Assembly (NCBI GenBank): GCA_963977525.1
Contig: CAXBPC010000016.1
Coordinates: 29,079-93,078, forward strand
Direction of reading: 5' to 3'
Source of the DNA: Ancylomarina sp963977525
GTDB taxonomy: Bacteria > Bacteroidota > Bacteroidia > Bacteroidales > Marinifilaceae
DNA: 64,000 nt
Below the pieces are notes generated by a model. The model did not search any database and was not told the origin of the DNA. It saw only the letters and a program-made list of their open reading frames with translations. Of the stretch, positions 8,185 through 16,531 are shown piece after piece. The position numbers were made by a program, and so were the translations under genes. Position 1 is the stretch's first letter, and the number at the start of each line of letters is the position of its first letter.

Positions 8185-8565
8185 ATGGACAAAGCACATA
8201 ACGTCAATAAATTTTACGCTCTACTATTAATTCTTTTGGGATCATTCGGTTTTATCATGAGATATGTAGAACTGGGCGACACACAATTTACAGCTCTTAT
8301 TCCAGCCGTATTCGGGCTTATTCTATTAAGCTTTACTAATGGTATTAAAAATGAGAATTCAGTAATAGGACACTTAGCAGGGGTTCTTACACTTGTGTTG
8401 GTTGTCATGTCAGCAGTGATGCTAACTAAAGGATTCATAGCTGAATTCAGCTTAGGACGTAAGCAAATTATCTTCCTATTCGTTATTGCGGGAGGAGTTT
8501 ACAGCTTACGAGCACAATTTCTCTATTTTAAGGCACAGCGCAGAAGAAAAGCTAAATTGAAATAA
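8185..8565 (+). CDS. Small integral membrane protein, unrecognised
   Basis: A 126-residue protein with about four hydrophobic helices (roughly 9-27, 37-50, 63-82 and 92-108) and a strongly basic C-terminal tail (AQRRRKAKLK), so the C-terminus should be cytoplasmic. I do not recognise a named family. It stands alone between two strong terminators and is probably transcribed by itself. The ATG at 8185 follows an AT-rich leader and is the natural start. Confidence 0.75.
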   Translation: MDKAHNVNKFYALLLILLGSFGFIMRYVELGDTQFTALIPAVFGLILLSFTNGIKNENSVIGHLAGVLTLVLVVMSAVMLTKGFIAEFSLGRKQIIFLFVIAGGVYSLRAQFLYFKAQRRRKAKLK

Positions 8566-8587
8566 AACATTCGATATTGAAAAGATA

Positions 8588-8625
8588 AAATCCCGATCTA
8601 CATTAGTAGGTCGGGATTTCTTTTG
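8588..8625 (+). terminator. Strong terminator after the membrane protein gene
   Basis: AAATCCCGATCTAC at 8588-8601 pairs with GTAGGTCGGGATTT at 8606-8619 (14 bp, one G-U), followed by CTTTTG. Confidence 0.8.
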
Positions 8626-8749
8626 ATTCAAAAGCTTTTATATTGTCACAATTATCTATACTTTGGATCCTGATTTTGATAAACAGAAGCTAGTTAAGTG
8701 AGTAGGGATATAGGGGAGAGCTTTTTCAAACTATTTTAAATGTGTTCCT

Positions 8750-9496
8750 ATGTCAGACCAACAAGCACTATTGGATATAATGGATGAAATTCAAGCTTTT
8801 CCTCAGAATAAAATTAAAAATTTCACCACGCCAATTGCTACCTATTTATACGAGGCTGATAACCTATACACCCGTGTAAGTCTCGATTTATCGCAACTAA
8901 TAGAAGTTGGTATGTCGGCAGATTTACCCGACAGGCTGAAACATCTCACCACAACACTTCGACGTGCGCAGGTAAATTGGGAAGAGTTGAAAACCGTGAA
9001 ACAAAAAGCTCAAGTCATTTGGAAACGAGAATCGGATACCTTCTACGAACTTCGTAAAGATTTACTCGAAGGGATGAGTTTTGCATACCGAAAGGATGAA
9101 AATCTGATGCGACGTTTAAGAGAAATTAAAAAGGGGCGCAATCAAGCCGATGCAGTCCAGGATTTATCGCAACTAGCCGTACTTTCGAAAGCTAATATAC
9201 AGCCTTTAGAGGCCATTCATTTTGACATCAGCCTTTGCGACAAGGCCGCCAACGAAGCCAGCAGAATAGCTCATCTTTTAGGGGCAGTTAACGGGCATTT
9301 GTATGTCGACGACGAAATTAAAGTCACACGAGATAAAGCTTATAGTTTGCTGAAAGAAGTGGTAGACGAGTTGCGTGCCTATGGTCGTTTTGCTTTTAGA
9401 AAGCAGCCTGACCAGAAAAAGTCTTACACAAGCTCATATATCCACAAACGAAATACTATTTACCGAAAAAATAAGAAATCATTACTTGAGGAATAG
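8750..9496 (+). CDS. Hypothetical helical protein
   Basis: A 248-residue protein with no signal peptide or membrane helix. It is mainly alpha-helical, rich in Leu, Glu, Lys and Arg, with a strongly basic C-terminus (about residues 215-245). I recognise no family or catalytic motif. ATG at 8750 is the first good start. It stands alone on the plus strand, with 365 bases of apparently non-coding DNA between it and the convergent mevalonate operon. The overall pattern is that of a cytoplasmic helical-bundle protein, but function cannot be assigned. Confidence 0.7.
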   Translation: MSDQQALLDIMDEIQAFPQNKIKNFTTPIATYLYEADNLYTRVSLDLSQLIEVGMSADLPDRLKHLTTTLRRAQVNWEELKTVKQKAQVIWKRESDTFYELRKDLLEGMSFAYRKDENLMRRLREIKKGRNQADAVQDLSQLAVLSKANIQPLEAIHFDISLCDKAANEASRIAHLLGAVNGHLYVDDEIKVTRDKAYSLLKEVVDELRAYGRFAFRKQPDQKKSYTSSYIHKRNTIYRKNKKSLLEE

Positions 9497-9861
9497 CATA
9501 AAAGGATGCTCTGGAGAGAGGAAAATCAGTTTTTCTCATCAACAATTCCTATTTGTTCTGATGCGACATGCTTCTGCTTACAAGTTATATCCAATTTCTT
9601 ATCAACATTGTTTACCCACTCACTTACAAGACTTATTTGCTCACAACACAACGCATTACACTTAAAGACAGGAATGAAAATAAGTGAGACAGACTAGTTT
9701 CGCAAGTGAGATAAATAGATTTGATCATGAGACAGGTCTGTTCGTTTATAAGCAGAAGATACAAACATATGAACAAAAGTTATCGTACACCGATACAATG
9801 TGAATTGTCAGTGAGAAAATCCCCTTGGCCCTCCATAGTATAGAATCAAGAAATAAACGGA
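9497..9861. other. Intergenic region with no recognised gene
   Basis: Short open frames here do not resemble proteins. A loose GTGAGA/ATGAGAC word recurs at about 9682, 9706, 9726 and 9809, but without fixed spacing. I see no clear terminator for either convergent unit. Confidence 0.5.
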
Positions 9862-10815
9862 TTAGTTGTTCTGATAAACGGTAACGATCTTGTGGCCTTC
9901 AGCCTTAAGAATTTCCTGAGTTTGGCTGTAGTTTTGAGTGAATCCCAATAGAAAGCCACCACCACCAGAACCACAAAGCTTAAGAGAAAACATCTTATTT
10001 TCGAGCCCAAGCTCCCATATAGAGAGAAATTCGTCAGGAATCATAGAACGGAAATGTTCCAACTGGAAACCCGATAGCTTCGCTACATTATTAAAGAAAG
10101 GTGTAGATTCACCTTTGATCAACTCTTGAATGCAGCTGTTGTTGAGTGGTATAAATTCCTGTTTTATTTGCTCTGAATAATCTTCCTCGTCGCAAGATTT
10201 TAGAAAAGCCTTAACCAAAGGTGCGGTATTGCCCTGCTTATCGGTATCAACCAAAAAGATGGCGCTATCCTGTCCAAACTTACGTCCTGGCAAAGTAACA
10301 AGTTCTATTTTCTTCGAATTATGAATTAACAAAGGAATCTTGAGGTAAGAATTTAAGGGGTCTAAACCTGAGCTTTGACCATGGAAACCCGATTCTAATT
10401 GAGAGAATAGAGTTTTCAATTCAGTAATTTGTTCTGGTCGAATAATTCTATTATTTGGTATCGCCTTTAGTGCATATTTTTTATAGATAGCCGCGCACAA
10501 AGCACCAGAACTACCCAAACCATAGCTTTCTGGAATGCTCGATTCGAAATATAAACCTTTGGCAATATCCTTTTTTAAAGCCTCGATATGAATAAAGGAA
10601 TCAAGCTGCATTTCTTCTATATACTCACAAAACTTAATAAGCTCCTCATTCGATCGGCGAGCAAAAAGTCTGTCGGTGTATTTATTCTCATCAATAAAAC
10701 TCAACTCTCCTTTAAAATGCGTGTACGGAATACTCAATCCCATAGAATTGAATAGAACAGCATACTCCCCAAAGAGTAAAATTTTAGCGTAATATTGTTC
10801 GGGTCTATGATTCAT
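9862..10815 (-). CDS. mvk: Mevalonate kinase (GHMP family)
   Basis: This protein should phosphorylate mevalonate to 5-phosphomevalonate with ATP in the cytoplasm. It has 317 residues with GHMP features: an N-terminal AKILLFGEYAVL motif typical of mevalonate kinases, the glycine-rich ATP loop YGLGSSGALCAAIYKKYA, and a C-terminal LCGSGGGGFLLG motif. It is the last gene of a six-gene operon; the upstream decarboxylase stops 9 bases before its start. Assignment as mevalonate kinase rather than phosphomevalonate kinase rests on the GEYAVL motif and on the neighbouring GYDIA-type kinase being available for the second step. Confidence 0.85.
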   Translation of the reverse strand: MNHRPEQYYAKILLFGEYAVLFNSMGLSIPYTHFKGELSFIDENKYTDRLFARRSNEELIKFCEYIEEMQLDSFIHIEALKKDIAKGLYFESSIPESYGLGSSGALCAAIYKKYALKAIPNNRIIRPEQITELKTLFSQLESGFHGQSSGLDPLNSYLKIPLLIHNSKKIELVTLPGRKFGQDSAIFLVDTDKQGNTAPLVKAFLKSCDEEDYSEQIKQEFIPLNNSCIQELIKGESTPFFNNVAKLSGFQLEHFRSMIPDEFLSIWELGLENKMFSLKLCGSGGGGFLLGFTQNYSQTQEILKAEGHKIVTVYQNN

Positions 10816-10824
10816 TGCAAAGTT

Positions 10825-11862
10825 TTATTTAATTCTCTTAGGTCCGTCTCCCATACCATCCTGTATGTATTTCCCATCTTCCAAAAGCTCAACTAGGTTT
10901 TGCTTAATGAAATTCAGAATAACATTTTCGTCAGATTTAGGATATAAAAGGTGAATATTTGGACCAGCATCCAATGTAAAACATAAAGGTATTTGCGTAG
11001 TCTCCCTAAAATTCTTAATTCGCTCTATGGCGATTAGCGTATTCGGTTTTAATAAGGTGTACGATGGATTTGAACTCATCATTAGACCATGTAAACTAAG
11101 TGCTTCATTCTCGACAATAGCAGCGAATTCATGAAAATCACCTCGCTCTAAAACAAGCAATAAGTCAGACATATTTAATCGTGCCTGCTGAAAACGAGCA
11201 CTTGCATAAGGATGTTCATTCATAAGCTCGTGACCTGCCGAACTCGATACTTTCTTAGCCGATGAATCTATTAGTAAAATTGTATCCTGTAGATCCTGAA
11301 AGGTTGGATGAACAGTCCCCTTTAAAGGTGTTGCATAATAATTTGAACTATCAGAAACACCTTCTAAATCGCCCCAAGTTGCATAATTGCCGAATATAGA
11401 TCGCGAAGCACTTCCCGACCCTAGACGAGCCATTTCACTAGCTTTTTTAAAGAAGAAATCTTTTGGCATCTCCATTTCGTCTATGGTCTCTTGCATAGAA
11501 CAAAGGCATAGAGCCAAGGCACTCATTGCTGATGCCGAACTGGCAATACCCGCCGAATGTGGAAAAGTATTTGAGCTCGATATTTTAAGTTGATATTTAG
11601 TTACACAAGGTACATCGTTCGAGACCGCAGCAATAAATTTGCTCAACCTATCTTCAAAGGCTTTATTCTCTTTCCCTTCGAAAAGATAAATGAGATTTTT
11701 CTCTCCATTTTTTTTAGGCGAATAGGTAAGTTCGAAGCGAGAAACAGACGCTTTCAAACTCATGCTTAAAGAAGGATTGCGTGGCAATTGCACCCCCATT
11801 TTTCCCCAATATTTAATTAGAGCTATATTAGATGGGCTTTCCCAAATGATCGTATTTTCCAT
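10825..11862 (-). CDS. mvaD: Diphosphomevalonate decarboxylase
   Basis: This protein should catalyse ATP-dependent decarboxylation of 5-diphosphomevalonate to isopentenyl diphosphate. Its 345 residues carry the family signatures: NIALIKYWGK with the substrate-binding Tyr-Trp-Gly-Lys near the N-terminus, the ATP loop PHSAGIASSASAMSALA, GSGSASRSIFGNYATW, and TLDAGPNIHLLYP near the C-terminus. It sits between the GYDIA-type kinase gene (18-base gap) and mevalonate kinase (9-base gap) on the same strand, which agrees with consecutive pathway steps. Confidence 0.93.
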   Translation of the reverse strand: MENTIIWESPSNIALIKYWGKMGVQLPRNPSLSMSLKASVSRFELTYSPKKNGEKNLIYLFEGKENKAFEDRLSKFIAAVSNDVPCVTKYQLKISSSNTFPHSAGIASSASAMSALALCLCSMQETIDEMEMPKDFFFKKASEMARLGSGSASRSIFGNYATWGDLEGVSDSSNYYATPLKGTVHPTFQDLQDTILLIDSSAKKVSSSAGHELMNEHPYASARFQQARLNMSDLLLVLERGDFHEFAAIVENEALSLHGLMMSSNPSYTLLKPNTLIAIERIKNFRETTQIPLCFTLDAGPNIHLLYPKSDENVILNFIKQNLVELLEDGKYIQDGMGDGPKRIK

Positions 11863-11880
11863 TCTACTAAATTTCTTTTT

Positions 11881-12816
11881 TTACAAATCAGCTTCATCTT
11901 CGAGCACCATATTATCCCAAGCAATAAGGGTGTTTAAGCCTTTAGATTTAAAATAATTTGTTAATGTTTCTTTATCCCAATCGCTTCGGACCATGGCAAA
12001 ATCACCTCCCCAAGCTCCTAAGGATTTTATCGATCCTTCAAAATCGGAGAAAGCCAATTTCTTAATGCTTGGCAAGCCTAATAAGTTTGAAGTAATAGCC
12101 TCATGTTCTCCAATAATCTTATCGAATTCGATAGCCGATTCAGTATCTAAAAGATGTAATGACAAGCTTGATATCTCCTGAATTTCACGCGTATAATCTC
12201 TGTCTTGAGCTAAGAATCGTTTAACCTCATCCTCCGACTTTTGCTTTTTTCCCAAATACAGAAAGTAGATTTGATCTTTAAATTCTGGTGAGAAAATACA
12301 AGCTTCAGTCCAAATTTTGTCCTCGACTCTCTGAAAAAGGATGGGTGTATTACTCTGCGCACAGGCAATGTCATAGCCCGATGCTTTTGATACTTTAGCA
12401 AGCAAATCGAAGGCATCAACTTTTGCCCATTGTGCAATATTGTTAATTAATGTAGAGCTAGAGCCTAAGCCCCAATCTCTTTTAAAATTCAGATGTGTTT
12501 CTAACTTATAATTTGCTCCATTAAGAAAATCGGGATTCATCGATAAAGCTTGTTTTAAAAGCTCAGCAATAAATCGTTTTTCTTCGGATAGATTTTCACT
12601 TGCCTTTAAAATTTCTTCTGATGAGAGTTTAAAGTTCAACCACTCAATATCATTCTCATAAGCCTGCCAAATCAGTCCTTTATCCGCATTGGGATGCACT
12701 GCCAGCGATTGCCCATACTGGGTTGGAACTCCTAAAGACAAGGCGCCTTTCAGCACCAAATACTCTGCAGTAATTAGGAGTTTCCCATTCGAATAAAAAA
12801 ACTGTGATCGATCCAA
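11881..12816 (-). CDS. GYDIA-family GHMP kinase, probable phosphomevalonate kinase
   Basis: A 311-residue GHMP-fold kinase with an N-terminal GKLLITAEYLVLKGA motif, ATP loop WGLGSSSTLINNIAQWA, and the GYDIACAQ motif that names the Bacteroidota subfamily. Known GHMP members phosphorylate small alcohols or phosphates. In a mevalonate operon that already has a kinase with mevalonate-kinase features and a decarboxylase, the missing activity is phosphomevalonate kinase, so that role is inferred from context. The stop codon of HMG-CoA reductase lies 7 bases before its start, a sign of tight co-expression. Confidence 0.82.
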   Translation of the reverse strand: MDRSQFFYSNGKLLITAEYLVLKGALSLGVPTQYGQSLAVHPNADKGLIWQAYENDIEWLNFKLSSEEILKASENLSEEKRFIAELLKQALSMNPDFLNGANYKLETHLNFKRDWGLGSSSTLINNIAQWAKVDAFDLLAKVSKASGYDIACAQSNTPILFQRVEDKIWTEACIFSPEFKDQIYFLYLGKKQKSEDEVKRFLAQDRDYTREIQEISSLSLHLLDTESAIEFDKIIGEHEAITSNLLGLPSIKKLAFSDFEGSIKSLGAWGGDFAMVRSDWDKETLTNYFKSKGLNTLIAWDNMVLEDEADL

Positions 12817-12823
12817 AACCTTG

Positions 12824-14149
12824 TTATTTTGTGTTTCTAATTGTATTCAAAAAGTTTTCAACCTCGCTATAACTAACGGTTGATTTAGCAAATCGGGTTT
12901 TTGCCATCAGCTTTTCAGCCTTATTGGCATTAAAGGCATTCAGCAAGTTTGACAAATGCATTTTCATATGTCCATGTTGAATTCCCGTAGTTACCAGAGA
13001 ACGAATGGCTCCAAAATTATTTGCCAATCCCGAAGCAGCTGTCATCATCATAAGTTCCTTTGCCGAAGGATCACCTAGAAGTTCAAGTCCTAGTTTTGCC
13101 AAAGGATGAAGCTTGGTTAAACCACCAACTGTACCCAGTGAAAGTGGTAATTTCAGTTCATATCTAAAGCGACCATTGCTTATATCAGCCTTGGTCAAAC
13201 TTTTGTATTTTCCTGTTTGCGATGCCCAAACATGAGCATTAGCCTCAACAGCTCTAAAGTCATTACCTGTTGCCAATGCCACAGCATCGACCCCATTCAT
13301 AATACCTTTATTGTGTGTGCAAGCTCTGTAAACGTCGAGCTCGGCAATTTGTGTTGCTTTCAAAAATTTCTTGGCAAAAACCTCACCTGTCATGCCATCA
13401 TAAACACCATCTAAATCCTTAATATCACACTCAATCCAGCATTCTACAAGACAGTCTGGTGTATAGTTTGATAATATGGACATGATGATCTCACACTCGC
13501 GCTCCTCATCCGTCCAATCCTTCTGGCTTTGAATAAAAGTTTGCAATGTGCTTGCCATCATCTCTAAACAGGAGTTGATAAAATTAGCACCCATGGCATC
13601 GAGCGTATCAAAGCTGACATGCAACTGGTGATAGTTCTCCAGTTCATGACTCATATCAATTAAAGACAAGTCTAGAATACCTCCACCACGACGTCGCATA
13701 TTAGTTGTCAGGCTATGTGTTGCGCACATCAGTTCTTTCTTCAAGTCAGGAAAAGCTTGCTTTAAACGGTCGCTCTTCCCATTCCATGAAAAATGAACCT
13801 GCCCAGTTTTTTCAACTGATACAACCTTTGCCTTAAAACCACCACGACTAGCCCAAAACTTAGCTGAACGTGAAGCTGCTGCAATAACAGAGCTTTCCTC
13901 AGTAACCATAGGTAGATGATACACTTTATCGTTTATCACGAAATTAGGTGAGATTCCAAATGGCAAAAAGAAATTTGATAATGTATTTTCACTAATCTCA
14001 TCCAACAAATTCTGCTGCTCTAGATCATTCAATCTGAAATAATCTAAATCGGCTTCAATTTGCGCACCTTTCCCACTTATCTCTCCCAGGTACCTTAACT
14101 TTTCAATACGCGAAAGCTTCGAAAAACCTTTTATTATCTTATTGTCCAT
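12824..14149 (-). CDS. mvaA: Hydroxymethylglutaryl-CoA reductase, class II
   Basis: This protein should reduce HMG-CoA to mevalonate. It has 441 residues and no membrane domain, as in bacterial class II enzymes. The catalytic elements are visible: the glutamate in TEESSVIAAAS, the lysine in HNKGIMNGVDAVALATGND together with its aspartate, and a C-terminal histidine in GIQHGHMKMHL. Class II enzymes are often called degradative, but placement with mevalonate kinase, decarboxylase and IPP isomerase argues for a biosynthetic direction here. NADH or NADPH preference cannot be told. It lies between fni (20-base gap) and the GYDIA kinase. Confidence 0.95.
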   Translation of the reverse strand: MDNKIIKGFSKLSRIEKLRYLGEISGKGAQIEADLDYFRLNDLEQQNLLDEISENTLSNFFLPFGISPNFVINDKVYHLPMVTEESSVIAAASRSAKFWASRGGFKAKVVSVEKTGQVHFSWNGKSDRLKQAFPDLKKELMCATHSLTTNMRRRGGGILDLSLIDMSHELENYHQLHVSFDTLDAMGANFINSCLEMMASTLQTFIQSQKDWTDEERECEIIMSILSNYTPDCLVECWIECDIKDLDGVYDGMTGEVFAKKFLKATQIAELDVYRACTHNKGIMNGVDAVALATGNDFRAVEANAHVWASQTGKYKSLTKADISNGRFRYELKLPLSLGTVGGLTKLHPLAKLGLELLGDPSAKELMMMTAASGLANNFGAIRSLVTTGIQHGHMKMHLSNLLNAFNANKAEKLMAKTRFAKSTVSYSEVENFLNTIRNTK

Positions 14150-14169
14150 AAGGATATTAATTTTCTATA

Positions 14170-15162
14170 TTAACGAAGATCCAAATAAGCCTCAGCCAAT
14201 TGCAAGCCTTTAATCTGGCTCTGAATATAAATCTCCAAATCTTCATACTCGCCTTGTGCATGTTTCAACAAAGCCGAAGCTTGTCCATAAATAGCAGGCA
14301 TCTTACTTTTCTTCATCAGGTAATAACCATCCAGGCAGGAAGTAATTCCTCCAGAGATGATCAATTCTTTACACTGCACCTCTTTATTATTCTTATAAAT
14401 ATCGTTTGCCCATTCGAGCATTTCGTCTGCATTGTGCCCAATTTCACTCAAAGCTTCTAGTACTTGTCCTGCCTTTTCAGGATGTCGCATCAGTTCAATT
14501 TTTGCAAAATTAGTTCCTCCAAAAGCTCCAAATTCTAGTGCTTGCAGAGGCAATTTCATTAGAGCCTCTATACTCTTAGGTCCCATACCTTGCCCAACTT
14601 CTTTCACAATAATGGGCGCTTTAATTTGCTCCATCATTTCTTGCAAAGTTTCCATTGGAGAGCGCAATAATATATCGCCCTCAGGCTGCAGACTTTCCTG
14701 CATTGGGTTAATATGTACGATCAAACCATCAGCTCGTAAATCTTGAAGCATCGCCTCAACTTTATCTAAGGCTTTATCTTTAATCAATGTTTCTATCTGA
14801 CAAATACCCAAATTCGCATAAAGCGGTAAATCATCTCCAATAACAGATCGCATATCGAAGTCATCGAAATGAGCTTTGCTATCCAATAAAGAACGACATG
14901 AACCCAAGCCCATTCCCATTCCAAACTGTGCACAAGCACGAGCCAAATTCAAATTGATCTTAGCAGCTTTTTCTGTTCCGCCAGTCATACTCGAAACCCA
15001 AATTGGTGTTCGCAATTGCTTACCCAAGAATCCAAAAGGTTTTAGTTCCTTGTCGGGATGAGCACTTAAAAGTGGTTCGTAATAAAACCGCTTGTCAGCC
15101 AATGCATTTTCCATATGCGAACGGAAAGCCAAATCAATATGGTCTCGTTTTCTGTCAGTCAT
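14170..15162 (-). CDS. fni: Isopentenyl-diphosphate delta-isomerase, type 2 (FMN)
   Basis: This protein should interconvert isopentenyl and dimethylallyl diphosphate using reduced FMN and Mg. It has 330 residues in a TIM-barrel. Motifs seen are RKRDHIDL at the N-terminus, SSMTGGT, the glycine-rich GMGLGSCR, HINPMQE and FGAFGGTNFAKIE, all typical of type 2 enzymes. It is the step after diphosphomevalonate decarboxylase and belongs to the same minus-strand operon, 18 bases after the acyl-CoA dehydrogenase gene. Confidence 0.95.
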   Translation of the reverse strand: MTDRKRDHIDLAFRSHMENALADKRFYYEPLLSAHPDKELKPFGFLGKQLRTPIWVSSMTGGTEKAAKINLNLARACAQFGMGMGLGSCRSLLDSKAHFDDFDMRSVIGDDLPLYANLGICQIETLIKDKALDKVEAMLQDLRADGLIVHINPMQESLQPEGDILLRSPMETLQEMMEQIKAPIIVKEVGQGMGPKSIEALMKLPLQALEFGAFGGTNFAKIELMRHPEKAGQVLEALSEIGHNADEMLEWANDIYKNNKEVQCKELIISGGITSCLDGYYLMKKSKMPAIYGQASALLKHAQGEYEDLEIYIQSQIKGLQLAEAYLDLR

Positions 15163-15180
15163 TCGTTTATTTGTATTCAG

Positions 15181-16416
15181 TTATGAGGTTTCACAAAAAG
15201 CCAGCTTAGCTTTATCTTCTTCCTCGTTTAACTTTATTTTATTATCCTTTTTACTCGTTATATGTCTCGAGATAACTAATCGAAGTATCTCTGAAGTTCC
15301 TTCTCCAATTTCCAAAATGCGCTGATCTCTATAAAACCTTTCTACATCCGAAGATTTTAGAAGTCCATGTGCGCCATGAACCTGTACAGCTTCGTTTGCA
15401 ACTTCCCTTGCTATCTCTGAACAATACAGTTTAGCCATTGCTGATTGCTTTCCAAACTCGTGCCCATTATCCTTCAACCAACATGCCTGGTATAATAAAG
15501 CTCTAGCTGCTTCAATCTTTGTCGCCATATCAGCCAACTTAAAAGCAATAGCCTGAAACTTTATAATCGGTTTCCCAAACTGCTCTCGCTTGTTAGCATA
15601 CTTCAATGCTTCCTCATATGCGCCTTGAGCTAATCCAAGCGCCATTGCTGCAATAGTTAATCTCCCAGAATCAAGCGTTTTCAGCATGATTTTAGCGCCT
15701 TGCCCAAGCTCTCCTAAAAGATTAGCTTTCGGAGCTTCGCAATTTTCGAATGTGAGATCAGCTGTATCGGAAGCTCTCCACATCATCTTCCCTTTCATAG
15801 GATAAGTATTAAACCCTACGGTATTCCGATCAACTAAGATAACAGATAATTCCTTTTCACCATCTTTATCTGCTGTGATTACCTGAAGCGTAACGCCTAA
15901 TGATGATTCAGAAGATCCGTTGGATATAAATTTCTTTGCCCCATTAATCAACCAGTTATCATTGATTAACTCAGCTTTTGTTTGCGTTCCTCTTGAGTCA
16001 GAGCCAGCATTTTCTTCGGTTAAGCCGAATGCCCATACTTTTTTCCCCGTACACAACTGAGGAAGGTACTTGTGTTTTTGCTCTTCAGTTCCAAAATAAT
16101 AGATAGGTCCGATTCCCAGTGAATTATGAGCTGCAAGAGTTGAAGCTTGCGAAGCATCAACGCGAGCCATTTCCTCCACCGCAATTAAGAGGGATAGATA
16201 ATCTTTTCCTTGTCCGCCATACTGCTGTGGTAAATAGATTCCAAAAAGCCCTAACTCACCCATTCTCTGAGTAAGACTCGAACTAAATTCTTCCTTCTCA
16301 TCCAAATCTGCTGCTAGAGGTTTCACTTCTGTTTCAGCAAATTCTCTTACTTTAATTCTAAGCTCGTCGTGTTCTTTATTTATATAAGGACTCATATTTT
16401 GTTTTGCTTTTCTCAT
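15181..16416 (-). CDS. Acyl-CoA dehydrogenase
   Basis: An FAD enzyme of about 404-411 residues that introduces a 2,3 double bond into acyl-CoA and passes electrons to ETF. Seen: GLTEENAGSD, FISNG, a YANKREQFGKPI-type flavin motif, and a C-terminal GEGTSEILRLVISR. Its glutamate occupies the catalytic-base position of short- and medium-chain enzymes, which argues against isovaleryl-CoA dehydrogenase, where the base lies elsewhere. The start could be the ATG at 16416 or, more like the family, 16395 (MSPYINKEH). It is the first gene of the mevalonate operon; a link to HMG-CoA or isoprenoid supply is only a guess. Confidence 0.9.
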   Translation of the reverse strand: MRKAKQNMSPYINKEHDELRIKVREFAETEVKPLAADLDEKEEFSSSLTQRMGELGLFGIYLPQQYGGQGKDYLSLLIAVEEMARVDASQASTLAAHNSLGIGPIYYFGTEEQKHKYLPQLCTGKKVWAFGLTEENAGSDSRGTQTKAELINDNWLINGAKKFISNGSSESSLGVTLQVITADKDGEKELSVILVDRNTVGFNTYPMKGKMMWRASDTADLTFENCEAPKANLLGELGQGAKIMLKTLDSGRLTIAAMALGLAQGAYEEALKYANKREQFGKPIIKFQAIAFKLADMATKIEAARALLYQACWLKDNGHEFGKQSAMAKLYCSEIAREVANEAVQVHGAHGLLKSSDVERFYRDQRILEIGEGTSEILRLVISRHITSKKDNKIKLNEEEDKAKLAFCETS

Positions 16417-16447
16417 TTAGTATCAGACTCGAAAGTCTTTTAATAAG

Positions 16448-16455
16448 CAAACCTA
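16448..16455 (-). promoter_or_regulatory. Possible promoter -7 box of the mevalonate operon
   Basis: TAGGTTTG on the minus strand fits the Bacteroidota -7 consensus TAnnTTTG, 32 to 53 bases before the candidate start codons. No clear TTTG is seen at -33. A small AGACT/AGTCT hairpin at 16425-16438 lies in the leader. Confidence 0.4.
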
Positions 16456-16531
16456 TATAAAATCCTCTATCTCTAAAAATTATTTAGAATTAATTTTGAT
16501 AAAAATAAGCGTTTAAAGGAGAATGTAAACC

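Noticed and set aside
8652..8680. Possible third sigma-54 promoter (TTGGATCCTGATTTTGAT) before the gene at 8750
   Set aside because: The -24 element is TGGATC and the -12 lacks GC; it is too weak compared with the two TGGCAC sites.
9375..9697. Two overlapping plus-strand frames after the hypothetical gene at 8750
   Set aside because: One lies in a shifted frame inside the real gene; both have unlike-protein composition (many His, Thr, Leu, Cys) and no plausible start signals.
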